Assembly (NCBI RefSeq): GCF_010548305.1
Contig: NZ_JAAGLV010000002.1
Span: forward strand, 496,001 to 560,000
DNA: 64,000 nt
Direction of reading: 5' to 3'
Source of the DNA: Streptomyces sp. SID13031
GTDB taxonomy: Bacteria; Actinomycetota; Actinomycetes; Propionibacteriales; Kribbellaceae
Shown here one piece after another: positions 9,168 through 16,741 of the stretch (within the stretch, counting starts at the first letter, position 1; every line of letters starts with the position of its first letter). Under the pieces are notes generated by a model, which saw nothing but the letters and a program-made list of their open reading frames with translations, searched no databases and had not been told where the DNA came from. The position numbers were made by a program, and so were the translations under genes.

Positions 9168-9542
9168 ATGGGCGTGACGCAAGAAGATCCCGCCCAGAAC
9201 CCGGCGGATCCCGCTGATCCCTGGCAACCGCCTTGGTGGCTGCTCGCCTTCGCGCCATTCTGCTGGCTACTCATCGTCGCGCTGGTGCTCAGCCAGCGAG
9301 GCTGGCCGGTCGCCCTGGCGGTAGGCGGGTTGCTGGCGCCGATCGGGATGCCGATCCCCGTGGTACTGCGCTGGATCAACAATCACCCGCGAGTCGCCGG
9401 CTTCTACGCAGCCCCACTGACCTTCGCCGCCATCACCCTGCTGACCGGCCTCCCGCTCTGGCTCTGCGTGGCAACCACCGTCGCCACCACCCTGCTGGCC
9501 CTCGTCATCACCACCATCCGAACCTTCGCCCAAGCCGACTAA
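9168..9542 (+). CDS. small integral membrane protein
   Basis: A 124-residue protein with an acidic, Pro/Trp-rich N-terminus (DPAQNPADPADPWQPPWW) and three to four hydrophobic segments: about 25-43, 48-65, 78-98 and 100-118. The start at 9168 is supported by GAGGAGG immediately upstream; the open frame extends to 8694 but crosses another gene. No family recognised. Such PWQPPWW proteins occur in actinobacteria as uncharacterised membrane proteins. Confidence 0.65.
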   Translation: MGVTQEDPAQNPADPADPWQPPWWLLAFAPFCWLLIVALVLSQRGWPVALAVGGLLAPIGMPIPVVLRWINNHPRVAGFYAAPLTFAAITLLTGLPLWLCVATTVATTLLALVITTIRTFAQAD

Positions 9543-9639
9543 CCGCCCCCGAGCCCGGCACCTCGTCGACCACCCTCGCCGCATTCCCGAGACACCCGTC
9601 CCCGCGACTTTGAGCACCCAGCCGGCGCGGAGCCGTCGG

Positions 9640-10176
9640 TTAGAGAGCGAGGGCGCGGTTGGCGTCGGCCAGTACTGCGGGGGAGGCGAGGGACTGCCAG
9701 CGGGGGATCTGTTCCTGCAGGAACGCGTGGAGTTTGGGCTTGAGGTCCGGGGCGTGGTCGAGAACGTCGAGCTCGTTGACGATGGTCAGATCGACGAAGT
9801 CGCGCAACTCCTTCGACGTCAGCTCCTCCGCCGTACCGGTGAAGCGATCGGTGACCGTGCTGTGCTCGGCCAGATCACGCCAGCTGGTCTCGCGATCGCA
9901 GGAACCGTAGCGGTAGACGAGCAGCTCCGCCTCCGGCCCGATCACGGCCTCGAGCACCGGACGTTCCTCTTGCCAGTCGAACAGATGCGTCGGAAACCCA
10001 TCCGTCCCGTACGCCGCGTGCGCGAGCCCGGCCAGTACCAGCGTCTCGGAACCCCCGAGCGAGCCGAGCCGCTTGGCGACCCGATGCAGGTGCACATACA
10101 ACGTGCCACCCGCGTGCTCCAGCTCATCGGCACCACGAACGAGCAACAACGATCCCAGGTCTTGGAATGTGCTCAT
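9640..10176 (-). CDS. hypothetical protein, HD-domain-like (resembles DUF6817)
   Basis: A 178-residue protein. It contains GTLYVHLHRVAKRLGSLG, LVLAGLAHAAYGTDGF and RDFVDLTIVNELDVL, which resemble a metal-binding helical fold of the HD type (a His in HLHRV, then an AHAAYGT segment). I believe that it belongs to the uncharacterised DUF6817-like group, but this is from memory. It is probably cytoplasmic. It lies upstream of no obvious partner and the flanking gaps are short. Confidence 0.6.
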   Translation of the reverse strand: MSTFQDLGSLLLVRGADELEHAGGTLYVHLHRVAKRLGSLGGSETLVLAGLAHAAYGTDGFPTHLFDWQEERPVLEAVIGPEAELLVYRYGSCDRETSWRDLAEHSTVTDRFTGTAEELTSKELRDFVDLTIVNELDVLDHAPDLKPKLHAFLQEQIPRWQSLASPAVLADANRALAL

Positions 10177-10320
10177 CTGACCTCTTCTGTTCGGAGCGGT
10201 CAGGGCCCGATCGGACCGGCCCAGGCAAACAAGGTACGTCGCCCGTCACCGCTTCGCCCAGCGCAACGGCGTGCCGGATCGGTCACACCCCGTTTCACCG
10301 CAGTACACCTCCATGCCCCC

Positions 10321-11466
10321 TCAACGGGCGTGAAGGATCCGAAAGCGATCGAAGTGCGCCGGGTCTCGATCAACAACTTGGATCGGCGCCTGAGCCCATT
10401 GCCAAACGCTGATGCCTGGCACCCGTGAGAACTGGATCTGCCCACGAGTCCCTTCGACCGCAACTTGCGGCCAGGCTTCGGCAATGCGCGCCCGTTCCGC
10501 GCCATCAGAACGCAGCGCAGCGGGAGTCGTTGCCGCTGCCCACCCGACAACCTCGGCGAGTACGGCGACCGTGTCGTAGCCCTCGAACGCAACGAAGGAG
10601 GGCGCTGCGCCCAGCCGCTCACGCAGCGCCGCCTCGACTCGTTCACCGAGTGGGCTCAGGCGCTCAGGCAGGTAGCGCAAGAACGGAATCGCGGCGCCGT
10701 CCTCGCCCAGCAGCGTCGCCCATTCAGCGAACTCCGGTTGCCCGGCCGGAGCACCGATCATGATCCCGGCGAGGCGCCGGTCATGGCGGACAGCCTTGAC
10801 GATCGACACCGCCGGCTCCGGATGACCGGCCAGAAGAAGCACGGCCGTCGAACGATTGTCGACGAGTTCGTCGCACACCGCCGAGGGGGTGAGCACGCCC
10901 AGATCGAGCTCGACGACGCTCCCGCCGCGTGAAGCGAGGTAGTCCCGCAGAATGCGAGTCCCAGCTGCCCAATAAACACTCGACTGGGAAGCGGCGGCGA
11001 TCCGGCTGTGCCCCGCGCGGAGCAGAAAGTCTGCATAGACCTGCCAGCCACGAGATTGCGGCGGAGCGAGCCGCGCAACCCAGTCCGTCGGCTGCTCGGT
11101 GAGCGCGTCAAGAACCGCGGACGAACAAAGGAACGGCAGCCCAAGAGCATCGGCCCTGGCAGCAACAGCACGAGCGACAACGCTGTGATACTCCCCAGCC
11201 AGGGCAGCCACGCCCATCCCAGCCAATTCATCTACAGCCGCCGCGGCCCTCTGCGGATCAGCTGCGGTATCCCGAACGACCAGCTCAAGCGGCCTCCCGC
11301 CGATCCCACCGGCCTCATTGACCTCGCGAACAGCCAACTCAAACCCAGCAAGCAAATGCCGCCCCGCCTCACCCCACCCAGGCCGACTCAACGGAACAAG
11401 AACCCCAACCCGAACAACCGCCCCGTCAGCCCACTCCACGCCGGTTGACGACGGTGACGTACTCAT
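10321..11466 (-). CDS. periplasmic-binding-type (Leu/Ile/Val receptor family) protein without signal peptide
   Basis: A 381-residue type I periplasmic-binding fold. It has VRVGVLVPLSRPGWGEAG, GFELAVREVNEAGGIGGRPLELVVRD, AVDELAGMGVAALAGEYHS and the lobe-II crossover SFVAFEGYDTVAVLAEV. These are hallmarks of the branched-chain amino acid substrate-binding proteins. The start at 11466 (MSTSPSSTG) gives no signal peptide or lipobox, and extending to 11670 adds no hydrophobic leader either. No permease or ATPase gene lies nearby. It may be a cytoplasmic sensor rather than a transport component. Confidence 0.75.
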   Translation of the reverse strand: MSTSPSSTGVEWADGAVVRVGVLVPLSRPGWGEAGRHLLAGFELAVREVNEAGGIGGRPLELVVRDTAADPQRAAAAVDELAGMGVAALAGEYHSVVARAVAARADALGLPFLCSSAVLDALTEQPTDWVARLAPPQSRGWQVYADFLLRAGHSRIAAASQSSVYWAAGTRILRDYLASRGGSVVELDLGVLTPSAVCDELVDNRSTAVLLLAGHPEPAVSIVKAVRHDRRLAGIMIGAPAGQPEFAEWATLLGEDGAAIPFLRYLPERLSPLGERVEAALRERLGAAPSFVAFEGYDTVAVLAEVVGWAAATTPAALRSDGAERARIAEAWPQVAVEGTRGQIQFSRVPGISVWQWAQAPIQVVDRDPAHFDRFRILHAR

Positions 11467-12073
11467 ACGTTGGTACCGGCGCAGATGACTTATTCCGTTC
11501 GTGTCGTATTCGGCGGCTTGCCAATCGCCAGCCACTCCTTGACTCCGCGGACAACCGCTGCAACGGCTGGCCAGAGGCCCGATCAGTCGCGCTTGGCTTA
11601 GAGTGCGACTCTGGAGTCCCCCGGGGAGCCAGTCGGCGTGCTCCAGTAGGGGATTCCGCCAGTTAGTCACCGGCGCTCAGAGCGCAGGCGGCAACACTCA
11701 CGATGAAACATGCGTGCCCTGTCCAGAGCGCTAGCCTCTCCTTCAGTGGGCACGGAATCACTGATCATCGTCGTCCTCGTCCAACGATTTGAGTACGGCG
11801 ACCGTGGTCGAGTCCATTAGCTGAGGTCTTCCACGCTAGCCCACGTTTGCTGGCCGACCATGAGTTCCGTACTTCGCCCAGGCCGACAGTGAACCGGGAC
11901 TGGTTGCCGTCAGCTCCGAAGGAGTCCGGGCGGTGCTGTTCTTCCGGTTCGACGAGGACGACCCGTCATGACGGTCGAACAGTTGAGGGTGGTCGGACAC
12001 GACGTTCGCGTCCCGAGCCGCCAGAGCAAGGCGAGGCCCGGAACAGAGGATTGGACACCTCGGTGTGTGTTGC
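11467..12073. other. gene-poor gap with short coding-like remnants
   Basis: About 600 bases with no convincing full gene. On the + strand there are three short protein-like stretches: a GTG-led frame at 11746 (GTESLIIVVLVQRFEYGD), a frame ending at 11971 (GLVAVSSEGVRAVLFFRFDE) and a 37-residue frame starting at 11968 that overlaps the previous stop as ATGA. These may be decayed ends of an old operon. Low certainty. Confidence 0.3.
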
Positions 12074-12511
12074 TCAGTTGATGACCGGTTCGAGGAGGAA
12101 GACGGGGAGGATCCGGTCCGTCTTCGTCTGGTAGTTCGCGTAGTCGGGCCATGCCTCGACCGATCGCGTCCACCACAAGTCGCGCTCCTCGCCCTCCAGT
12201 TCCCGGGCGACGAACTTGCTGGTGACTTCGCCGTCCTGCAGTTGGATTTTCGGCTCGGCCTTCAGGTTGTAGTACCAGACCGGGTGCTTCGGTGCGCCGC
12301 CGAGCGATGCCACTACGGCGTAGTGGCCGTCCTGCGCGACCCGCATCAACGGGACCTTGCGGATCTTGAGGGACTTGGCGCCGCGCATGGTCAGGAGCAC
12401 GACGCCCTTCCCATGGTCGATCACCGTGGTCGTTCCTGCTTGCTCGATCTTCTCCACCATGTCCGCGACGAACGACGTCGGGCTGGGGGCGTACTCGGTA
12501 TTTGATGACAT
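12074..12511 (-). CDS. deazaflavin (F420)-dependent nitroreductase-family protein (Ddn/DUF385)
   Basis: A 145-residue protein of the actinobacterial split-barrel family that includes mycobacterial Ddn. Typical segments are GVVLLTMRGAKSLKIRKVPLMR, VVASLGGAPKHPVWYYNLKAEP, VARELEGEERDLWW and YQTKTDRILPVFLLEP. It would use reduced F420 to act on a quinone or other small electrophile. I chose the ATG at 12511 because the frame upstream is not protein-like. Two 16-bp palindromes overlap and flank this start codon, so the gene is likely repressor-controlled. Confidence 0.88.
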   Translation of the reverse strand: MSSNTEYAPSPTSFVADMVEKIEQAGTTTVIDHGKGVVLLTMRGAKSLKIRKVPLMRVAQDGHYAVVASLGGAPKHPVWYYNLKAEPKIQLQDGEVTSKFVARELEGEERDLWWTRSVEAWPDYANYQTKTDRILPVFLLEPVIN

Positions 12512-12518
12512 GTCACCA
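12503..12518. promoter_or_regulatory. palindromic operator, site 1
   Basis: TGATGACATGTCACCA is a near-perfect 16-bp inverted repeat that contains the start codon of the deazaflavin-dependent gene. Its twin lies 22 bp away centre to centre (two helical turns), in the mirrored arrangement. Confidence 0.6.
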
Positions 12519-12524
12519 CCATAC

Positions 12525-12540
12525 TGGTGACGCGTCATCA
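12525..12540. promoter_or_regulatory. palindromic operator, site 2
   Basis: TGGTGACGCGTCATCA mirrors site 1. Together the two sites form a larger inverted repeat with arms of 15 bases (13 matching). The length and spacing fit a TetR-type repressor that binds as two dimers. Confidence 0.6.
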
Positions 12541-12587
12541 ATACCATCAGCAGCTCCGGGTGACCGCCCTGCTGCATTTCACTTACC

Positions 12588-12605
12588 TGTCGAAAATTTG
12601 ACGCA
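12588..12605. promoter_or_regulatory. GTC/GAC operator-like site upstream of the aldehyde dehydrogenase
   Basis: TGTCGAAAATTTGACGCA holds GTC and GAC half sites eight bases apart. It has the same layout as sites at 14993 and 20444, and it shares TTGACGCAGA with the palindrome at 23728. It lies about 107 bases before the dehydrogenase ATG. Confidence 0.45.
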
Positions 12606-12711
12606 GATGGTTGACGGCGCTCCACACCGGGCGGATCATCTCAACCACGCCACACTCGCTCCGGGCCGATGGGGGCTCAGGGCACGGCGACCAAGAGAAC
12701 TGAGGACGAAG

Positions 12712-14181
12712 ATGCGCGACACATGGCTCGCCGGCCAGGAGGCCTGGAGCGGCAAGATCTACAGCGATGGTTGGCGGCTGCCCGGCGACGGGAGCATGGA
12801 CGTCACCGAGAAAGCCACCGGAGCCAGCCTCGGTGAGATCGGCGTTGCGTCCAGCGGCGACGTCGCTGCCGCAGCTGCCAGAGCGCGTGCTGCGCAGGTC
12901 GAGTGGGCACAGGTCCCCGGTCCGCTCCGCGGCGATGTCCTGCGCGACTTCTCCCGGCTTGTGCTCGAGCGTGCCGATGAGATCGCCGAGCAGATCGTCC
13001 GCGAGACAGGTTCCATCGGACCGAAGGGCCAGTGGGAAGTTCAGATGACGGCGCGCGAGTCTCTCGAGGCGGCCAACCTGGGGAGCGAGCCCATCGGCAT
13101 TATGGCGGCGACGGCGGAGGTCGGGCGCCGTAGCTTCGCGCGGCGCGTTCCTATTGGCGTGGTCGGCATCATTACTCCTTGGAACTCGCCGTTCCTGCTA
13201 GGAATGCGCGCCATCGGGCCGGCCCTCGTGACGGGAAATGCGGTGCTGTTGAAGCCGGACCCCCAAACGCCCGTGTGCGGTGGTGCGATCTTCGCCCAGT
13301 TGCTGGCGGAGGCCGGCCTGCCGGCGGGGCTGTTTCACGTGCTGCCGGGCGATACTCCCACTGGTGAAGCGGTGGTGAGCGAACCTCTCGTGGACATGGT
13401 CAGCTTTACCGGGTCCACACGTGCCGGACGGCTCATCGGAGCCGCAGCCGGCGGGATGCTCAAGCGGGTGTCCCTGGAACTCGGCGGCAACAACCCGTAC
13501 GTCGTCCTTCCGGGGGTCGACATCGAGGCGGCGGCCAGTGCGGGCGCCTGGGGATCCTTCTTCCATCAGGGGCAGATCTGCCTCACGGCCGGTCGCCATC
13601 TGGTACACGAGAGCATTGCCGAGGAGTACGCCCAAGCGCTCGTCAAGCATGCGTTGAGTCTCGCCGTTGGTGACCCGTACGCCGGGCAGGTCCATCTCGG
13701 TCCCATCGTCAACGAGCGGCAGGCGGCCAACGTCGACCGGGTCGTCGCCGAGACCGTCGAGCAAGGCGCGACGATCCTGGTGGGTGGCGATCGCGACGGC
13801 CTGTTCTTCAAGCCGACTGTGATGACCGGCGTCAGGCCAGGCATGCCGGCCTTCGACGAGGAGATCTTTGGACCGGTCGCACCGATCGCGACGTTCAGTA
13901 CCGACGACGAGGCGATCGACCTGGCCAACCGGACCAGCTACGGTCTCGCGGCCGCTGTTGTCGGACCGGACCTGGCCAGGGCCCAGCGCATCGCAGACGG
14001 CATCCATGCCGGAATCGTCCACATCAACGACCAGCCTGTCCTGCACGAGGTCTACGGCCCCATCGGCGGCGTTGGTGCCTCTGGCAACGGCTTCAACCAC
14101 AGCACCCTCACGAACGCTGACCAGTTCACCGAGTGGAAGTGGATGACCGTGCGCGACGAGATCGCCTCGTACCCGTTCTGA
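12712..14181 (+). CDS. NAD(P)+-dependent aldehyde dehydrogenase, benzaldehyde dehydrogenase type
   Basis: A 489-residue ALDH. The cofactor region has GIITPWNSPFLLGMRAIGPAL, LLKPDPQTP and FTGSTRAGRLIG. The general base Glu is in LELGGNNPYVV and the nucleophile Cys in HQGQICLTAGRH. The closing segments FDEEIFGPVAP and GGVGASGNGFNHS follow. The overall pattern resembles benzaldehyde/vanillin-type dehydrogenases (IGPKGQWEVQMTARESLE). The ATG at 12712 follows GAGGA with good spacing; a longer frame to 12502 crosses the operator region. It is first in a + strand run of six genes. A degenerate relative sits at 22509-22921. Confidence 0.9.
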   Translation: MRDTWLAGQEAWSGKIYSDGWRLPGDGSMDVTEKATGASLGEIGVASSGDVAAAAARARAAQVEWAQVPGPLRGDVLRDFSRLVLERADEIAEQIVRETGSIGPKGQWEVQMTARESLEAANLGSEPIGIMAATAEVGRRSFARRVPIGVVGIITPWNSPFLLGMRAIGPALVTGNAVLLKPDPQTPVCGGAIFAQLLAEAGLPAGLFHVLPGDTPTGEAVVSEPLVDMVSFTGSTRAGRLIGAAAGGMLKRVSLELGGNNPYVVLPGVDIEAAASAGAWGSFFHQGQICLTAGRHLVHESIAEEYAQALVKHALSLAVGDPYAGQVHLGPIVNERQAANVDRVVAETVEQGATILVGGDRDGLFFKPTVMTGVRPGMPAFDEEIFGPVAPIATFSTDDEAIDLANRTSYGLAAAVVGPDLARAQRIADGIHAGIVHINDQPVLHEVYGPIGGVGASGNGFNHSTLTNADQFTEWKWMTVRDEIASYPF

Positions 14182-14208
14182 GCGCGCCCGAGTTCGAAAG
14201 GACATCCC

Positions 14209-14949
14209 ATGCCGGAAGCGCGCAGAGTCGCGGTCGTCACCGGAGGTGCACAGGGCTTCGGCCGCTCGATCAGTGTCGGTCTCGCCGGAACCGGCGTCGA
14301 CATTCTCGTAGTCGATCTCATTGAGGCGAAGGAAACCGCCTCCGAGGTCGAGACATATGGCGGACGCGCGGTCAGTCTCGTCGCCGATGTCGCTGATCCA
14401 GGCTCCACCGAGAGGGTAGCTGCCCTTCTCCAGCAGGAGTTCGGTCGTTGCGACATCCTGGTGAACAACGCCGGCATCTACCCTAACGTCGGCATCGACG
14501 AGGTGGACTTCGAGCTCTGGCGGCGAGTGCATGCGATCAACCTCGACTCGCAGTTCCTGATGGTAAAGGCCGTGCTTCCGCTCATGAAGCAGGGCGGCTG
14601 GGGGCGCATTGTCAACATCACGTCGAACTCGATCGGTCTCGTCATCCCGGGCCTCGCGCACTATATGTCCAGCAAGGCCGGCGTCATCGGCTTCACCCGC
14701 GGCCTGGCCAACGATGTCGCCGAGCATGGCATCACGGTCAACGCCGTCGGCCCGACTGCTTCCAAGACGCCGGGAGGACTGGCCATCATCGACGAAGAAC
14801 ACATCGACGCACTAGCTCAGGCTCAGGCGATCAAGCGTCCGGGGACAGCGGAGGACGTCGTCGGGACTGTGCTGTTCCTGGCGGGCGACAGCAGCGGCTG
14901 GGTGACCGGCCAGACGATCATGGCTGACGGCGGTCTCGTCCGGCTCTGA
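14209..14949 (+). CDS. short-chain dehydrogenase/reductase
   Basis: A 246-residue classical SDR. The Rossmann motif TGGAQGFG lies near residue 11, NNAG is in the segment DILVNNAGIYPNVG, the catalytic Ser is in NITSNSIG, and the Tyr/Lys pair is YMSSK about residue 153. The C-terminus GDSSGWVTGQTIMADGGL is typical. It likely oxidises an alcohol upstream of the aldehyde dehydrogenase, whose gene ends 27 bases before it. Substrate unknown. Confidence 0.9.
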   Translation: MPEARRVAVVTGGAQGFGRSISVGLAGTGVDILVVDLIEAKETASEVETYGGRAVSLVADVADPGSTERVAALLQQEFGRCDILVNNAGIYPNVGIDEVDFELWRRVHAINLDSQFLMVKAVLPLMKQGGWGRIVNITSNSIGLVIPGLAHYMSSKAGVIGFTRGLANDVAEHGITVNAVGPTASKTPGGLAIIDEEHIDALAQAQAIKRPGTAEDVVGTVLFLAGDSSGWVTGQTIMADGGLVRL

Positions 14950-14992
14950 GCTCCCAGCCGCGGAGTGGCATCCGTTGACTATATGACGGTAA

Positions 14993-15010
14993 TGTCAGAT
15001 ACTTGACACT
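14993..15010. promoter_or_regulatory. GTC/GAC operator-like site upstream of the racemase/isomerase gene
   Basis: TGTCAGATACTTGACACT has the same half sites and 18-base layout as the sites at 12588 and 20444 (TGTC at the left, GACRC at the right). It is 11 bases before the ATG of the downstream gene. Confidence 0.45.
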
Positions 15011-15021
15011 ATCGTCGGAAT

Positions 15022-15798
15022 ATGTCGAACGGAGAAACCGTGTCCGCTCTGAAGCGTGTTGGCCTCGTCGTTCCGAGTTCGAACGTCACTGTCGAATCCG
15101 AGCTGCCACGTATCCTGGCTCGCTCCACGGAAGTGGAGTTCACCTTCCACTCGAGCCGGATGCGCATGCACTCGGTGACTCCTGAGCAGCTACGGGCCAT
15201 GAACGCCCAACGGGAGCGCTGCGTTCTCGAGATCGGCGACGCCGGTGTAGACGTTGTGTTGTATGCCTGCCTGGTTGCCATCATGGCTTCCGGTCCCGCT
15301 GAGCATCGCCGTACCGAAATCGCCATCGCCGAGCAGCTGGCGACCGGGGGTTCGACGGCCAAGGTGCTTTCCAGCGCCGGTGCCTTGGTCGGCGCGCTGC
15401 ATGCGATGAACGCGTCGCGAGTCGCGCTGGTGATGCCTTATCTCAGGCCGCTCGCGGAGCAAGTGGTCGGCTACCTCGAAGCGGAGGGCATCGAGGTAGC
15501 CGACTGGCGCGCTCTCGAAGTGGCCGACAACAGCGATGTCGGCTGTATCCCGAGGGAGCGGGTGATGGCTGCTGCGCGCAGCCTCGACCTGGCCGACGTC
15601 GATGCCTTGGTTATCTCTTGCTGCGTCCAGATGCCGTCGCTTGATCTGGTGCAAGCAGCCGAGGACGAGTTCGGGGTCCCCGTGCTCTCTGCCGCGACAG
15701 CGGGCGCCTACTCCATCCTCCGCAGCCTCGGTCTGCCTGTCGACATTCCGGATGCCGGCTCATTGCTGCGCACCGACGCGCCGCTCACCGTGGCCTGA
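15022..15798 (+). CDS. Asp/Glu racemase superfamily, maleate isomerase / arylmalonate decarboxylase-like
   Basis: A 258-residue protein. It has RVGLVVPSSNVTVESELPRIL at the start, a first cysteine in VVLYACLVAIM (about 78) and a second in ISCCVQMPSLDLVQAAED (about 200). Two opposed cysteines are what cofactor-independent isomerases of the maleate isomerase class use, while decarboxylases have only one. It likely interconverts cis/trans or enantiomeric diacids. It has its own promoter region with an operator-like site. The same N-terminal signature recurs in the broken chimera at 22509-22921. Confidence 0.78.
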   Translation: MSNGETVSALKRVGLVVPSSNVTVESELPRILARSTEVEFTFHSSRMRMHSVTPEQLRAMNAQRERCVLEIGDAGVDVVLYACLVAIMASGPAEHRRTEIAIAEQLATGGSTAKVLSSAGALVGALHAMNASRVALVMPYLRPLAEQVVGYLEAEGIEVADWRALEVADNSDVGCIPRERVMAAARSLDLADVDALVISCCVQMPSLDLVQAAEDEFGVPVLSAATAGAYSILRSLGLPVDIPDAGSLLRTDAPLTVA

Positions 15799-15836
15799 GG
15801 GGTCATTGATCGCTTACTTGCTAGGAGATGGTCAAC

Positions 15837-16496
15837 ATGACAGTGCAGAAGGAACACCGGGTCCAGGGGGTCGACCACGCCGCCTTCCCCACGTTCGACC
15901 CCGTGGCGACCGTTCGCTTCTACCGCGATGTGCTGAAGTTCCCGGTCGTTCACTCGATCTGCGCGGCCGGCTGGGGACCAGACAAGCACCCCGACTTCAT
16001 CCACTTCTTCTTCGACATCGGCAACGACGACCGGATCGCCTTCTTCTACTACTTCGGGCTCGAGCCGTTCGGCGATCAGTCGGCACCCGGCGACGCCTGG
16101 GGCCGCCTCGGCCACGACACGCCGGACTTCTTCGTCAACTCGCGCCACTTGGCCATCCACGTCGGCAACGAGGACGACTTGATGGAGTACCGCCGCCGCC
16201 TCGACGATTCCGAGTGGCCGGTGGAGATGCAGGTGATGCACGAGACCATCGAGTCCATCTACACCCACGACCCCAACGGCTACATGATCGAGATCACCCG
16301 TGCGCTGCGTCCGGTGACGCCGCAGGAGGATCTCGACGCCGCGCTGACGATCGACGCTCTGTGCGAGGTGGCATCGGGCGACGATCCGACCATGGACAAG
16401 CTGCTGACCCGCAAGGCCGAACTCATCGTGGCGCGAGCAGCCGCCTGGGAGGACGGCCAGGCAGGCCTGCGTGACCGCGAGCCGGTGAAGTCGTGA
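15837..16496 (+). CDS. VOC-family (glyoxalase/extradiol dioxygenase-type) protein
   Basis: A 219-residue metal-dependent VOC protein. The first module begins GVDHAAFPTFDPVATVRFYRD (His ligand), and the second has SRHLAIHVGNEDDL and HDPNGYMIEITRALRP (His and Glu ligands). A C-terminal helical extension of about 50 residues is unusual for the family. The ATG at 15837 is preferred because AGGAG at 15823-15827 is too close to the in-frame ATG at 15828. The stop overlaps the next gene as GTGA. It may open a ring or isomerise an aromatic breakdown product; the substrate is unknown. Confidence 0.78.
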   Translation: MTVQKEHRVQGVDHAAFPTFDPVATVRFYRDVLKFPVVHSICAAGWGPDKHPDFIHFFFDIGNDDRIAFFYYFGLEPFGDQSAPGDAWGRLGHDTPDFFVNSRHLAIHVGNEDDLMEYRRRLDDSEWPVEMQVMHETIESIYTHDPNGYMIEITRALRPVTPQEDLDAALTIDALCEVASGDDPTMDKLLTRKAELIVARAAAWEDGQAGLRDREPVKS

Positions 16497-16741
16497 CCGC
16501 CCGGATCTACGTCCTGGACGTGCCGGAGAACGAGAGCATCGTGAAGGTGGCGTCTCGAGACCCGATCGTCGCCATCGACAAGCTGGGGCCCTACTTCCGG
16601 ATCAGTGCCCAGGACGACCTGGTGATCGACCGGCAGGCGACGGGGTGCCGTCACGCGGTCTGGTACAGCGTTGTCGCCGGTCTAGAGCGGTCGATCATCG
16701 TGCAGCACGACAAAGATGCGCTACGGGTCGCGGCACGATGA
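16493..16741 (+). CDS. small hypothetical protein of the catabolic operon
   Basis: An 82-residue protein that I do not recognise (TARIYVLDVPENESIVKVASRD, then GLERSIIVQHDKDAL). It overlaps its neighbours on both sides by four bases (GTGA upstream, ATGA downstream). It is therefore a genuine coupled gene between the VOC protein and the serine hydrolase. It could be a small subunit or accessory factor of either one. Confidence 0.65.
   Translation: MTARIYVLDVPENESIVKVASRDPIVAIDKLGPYFRISAQDDLVIDRQATGCRHAVWYSVVAGLERSIIVQHDKDALRVAAR

Noticed and set aside
13198..14802. 534-codon minus frame across the ALDH and SDR genes
   Set aside because: It covers two well-supported genes on the other strand and has Asp/Val/Gly-rich nonsense composition.
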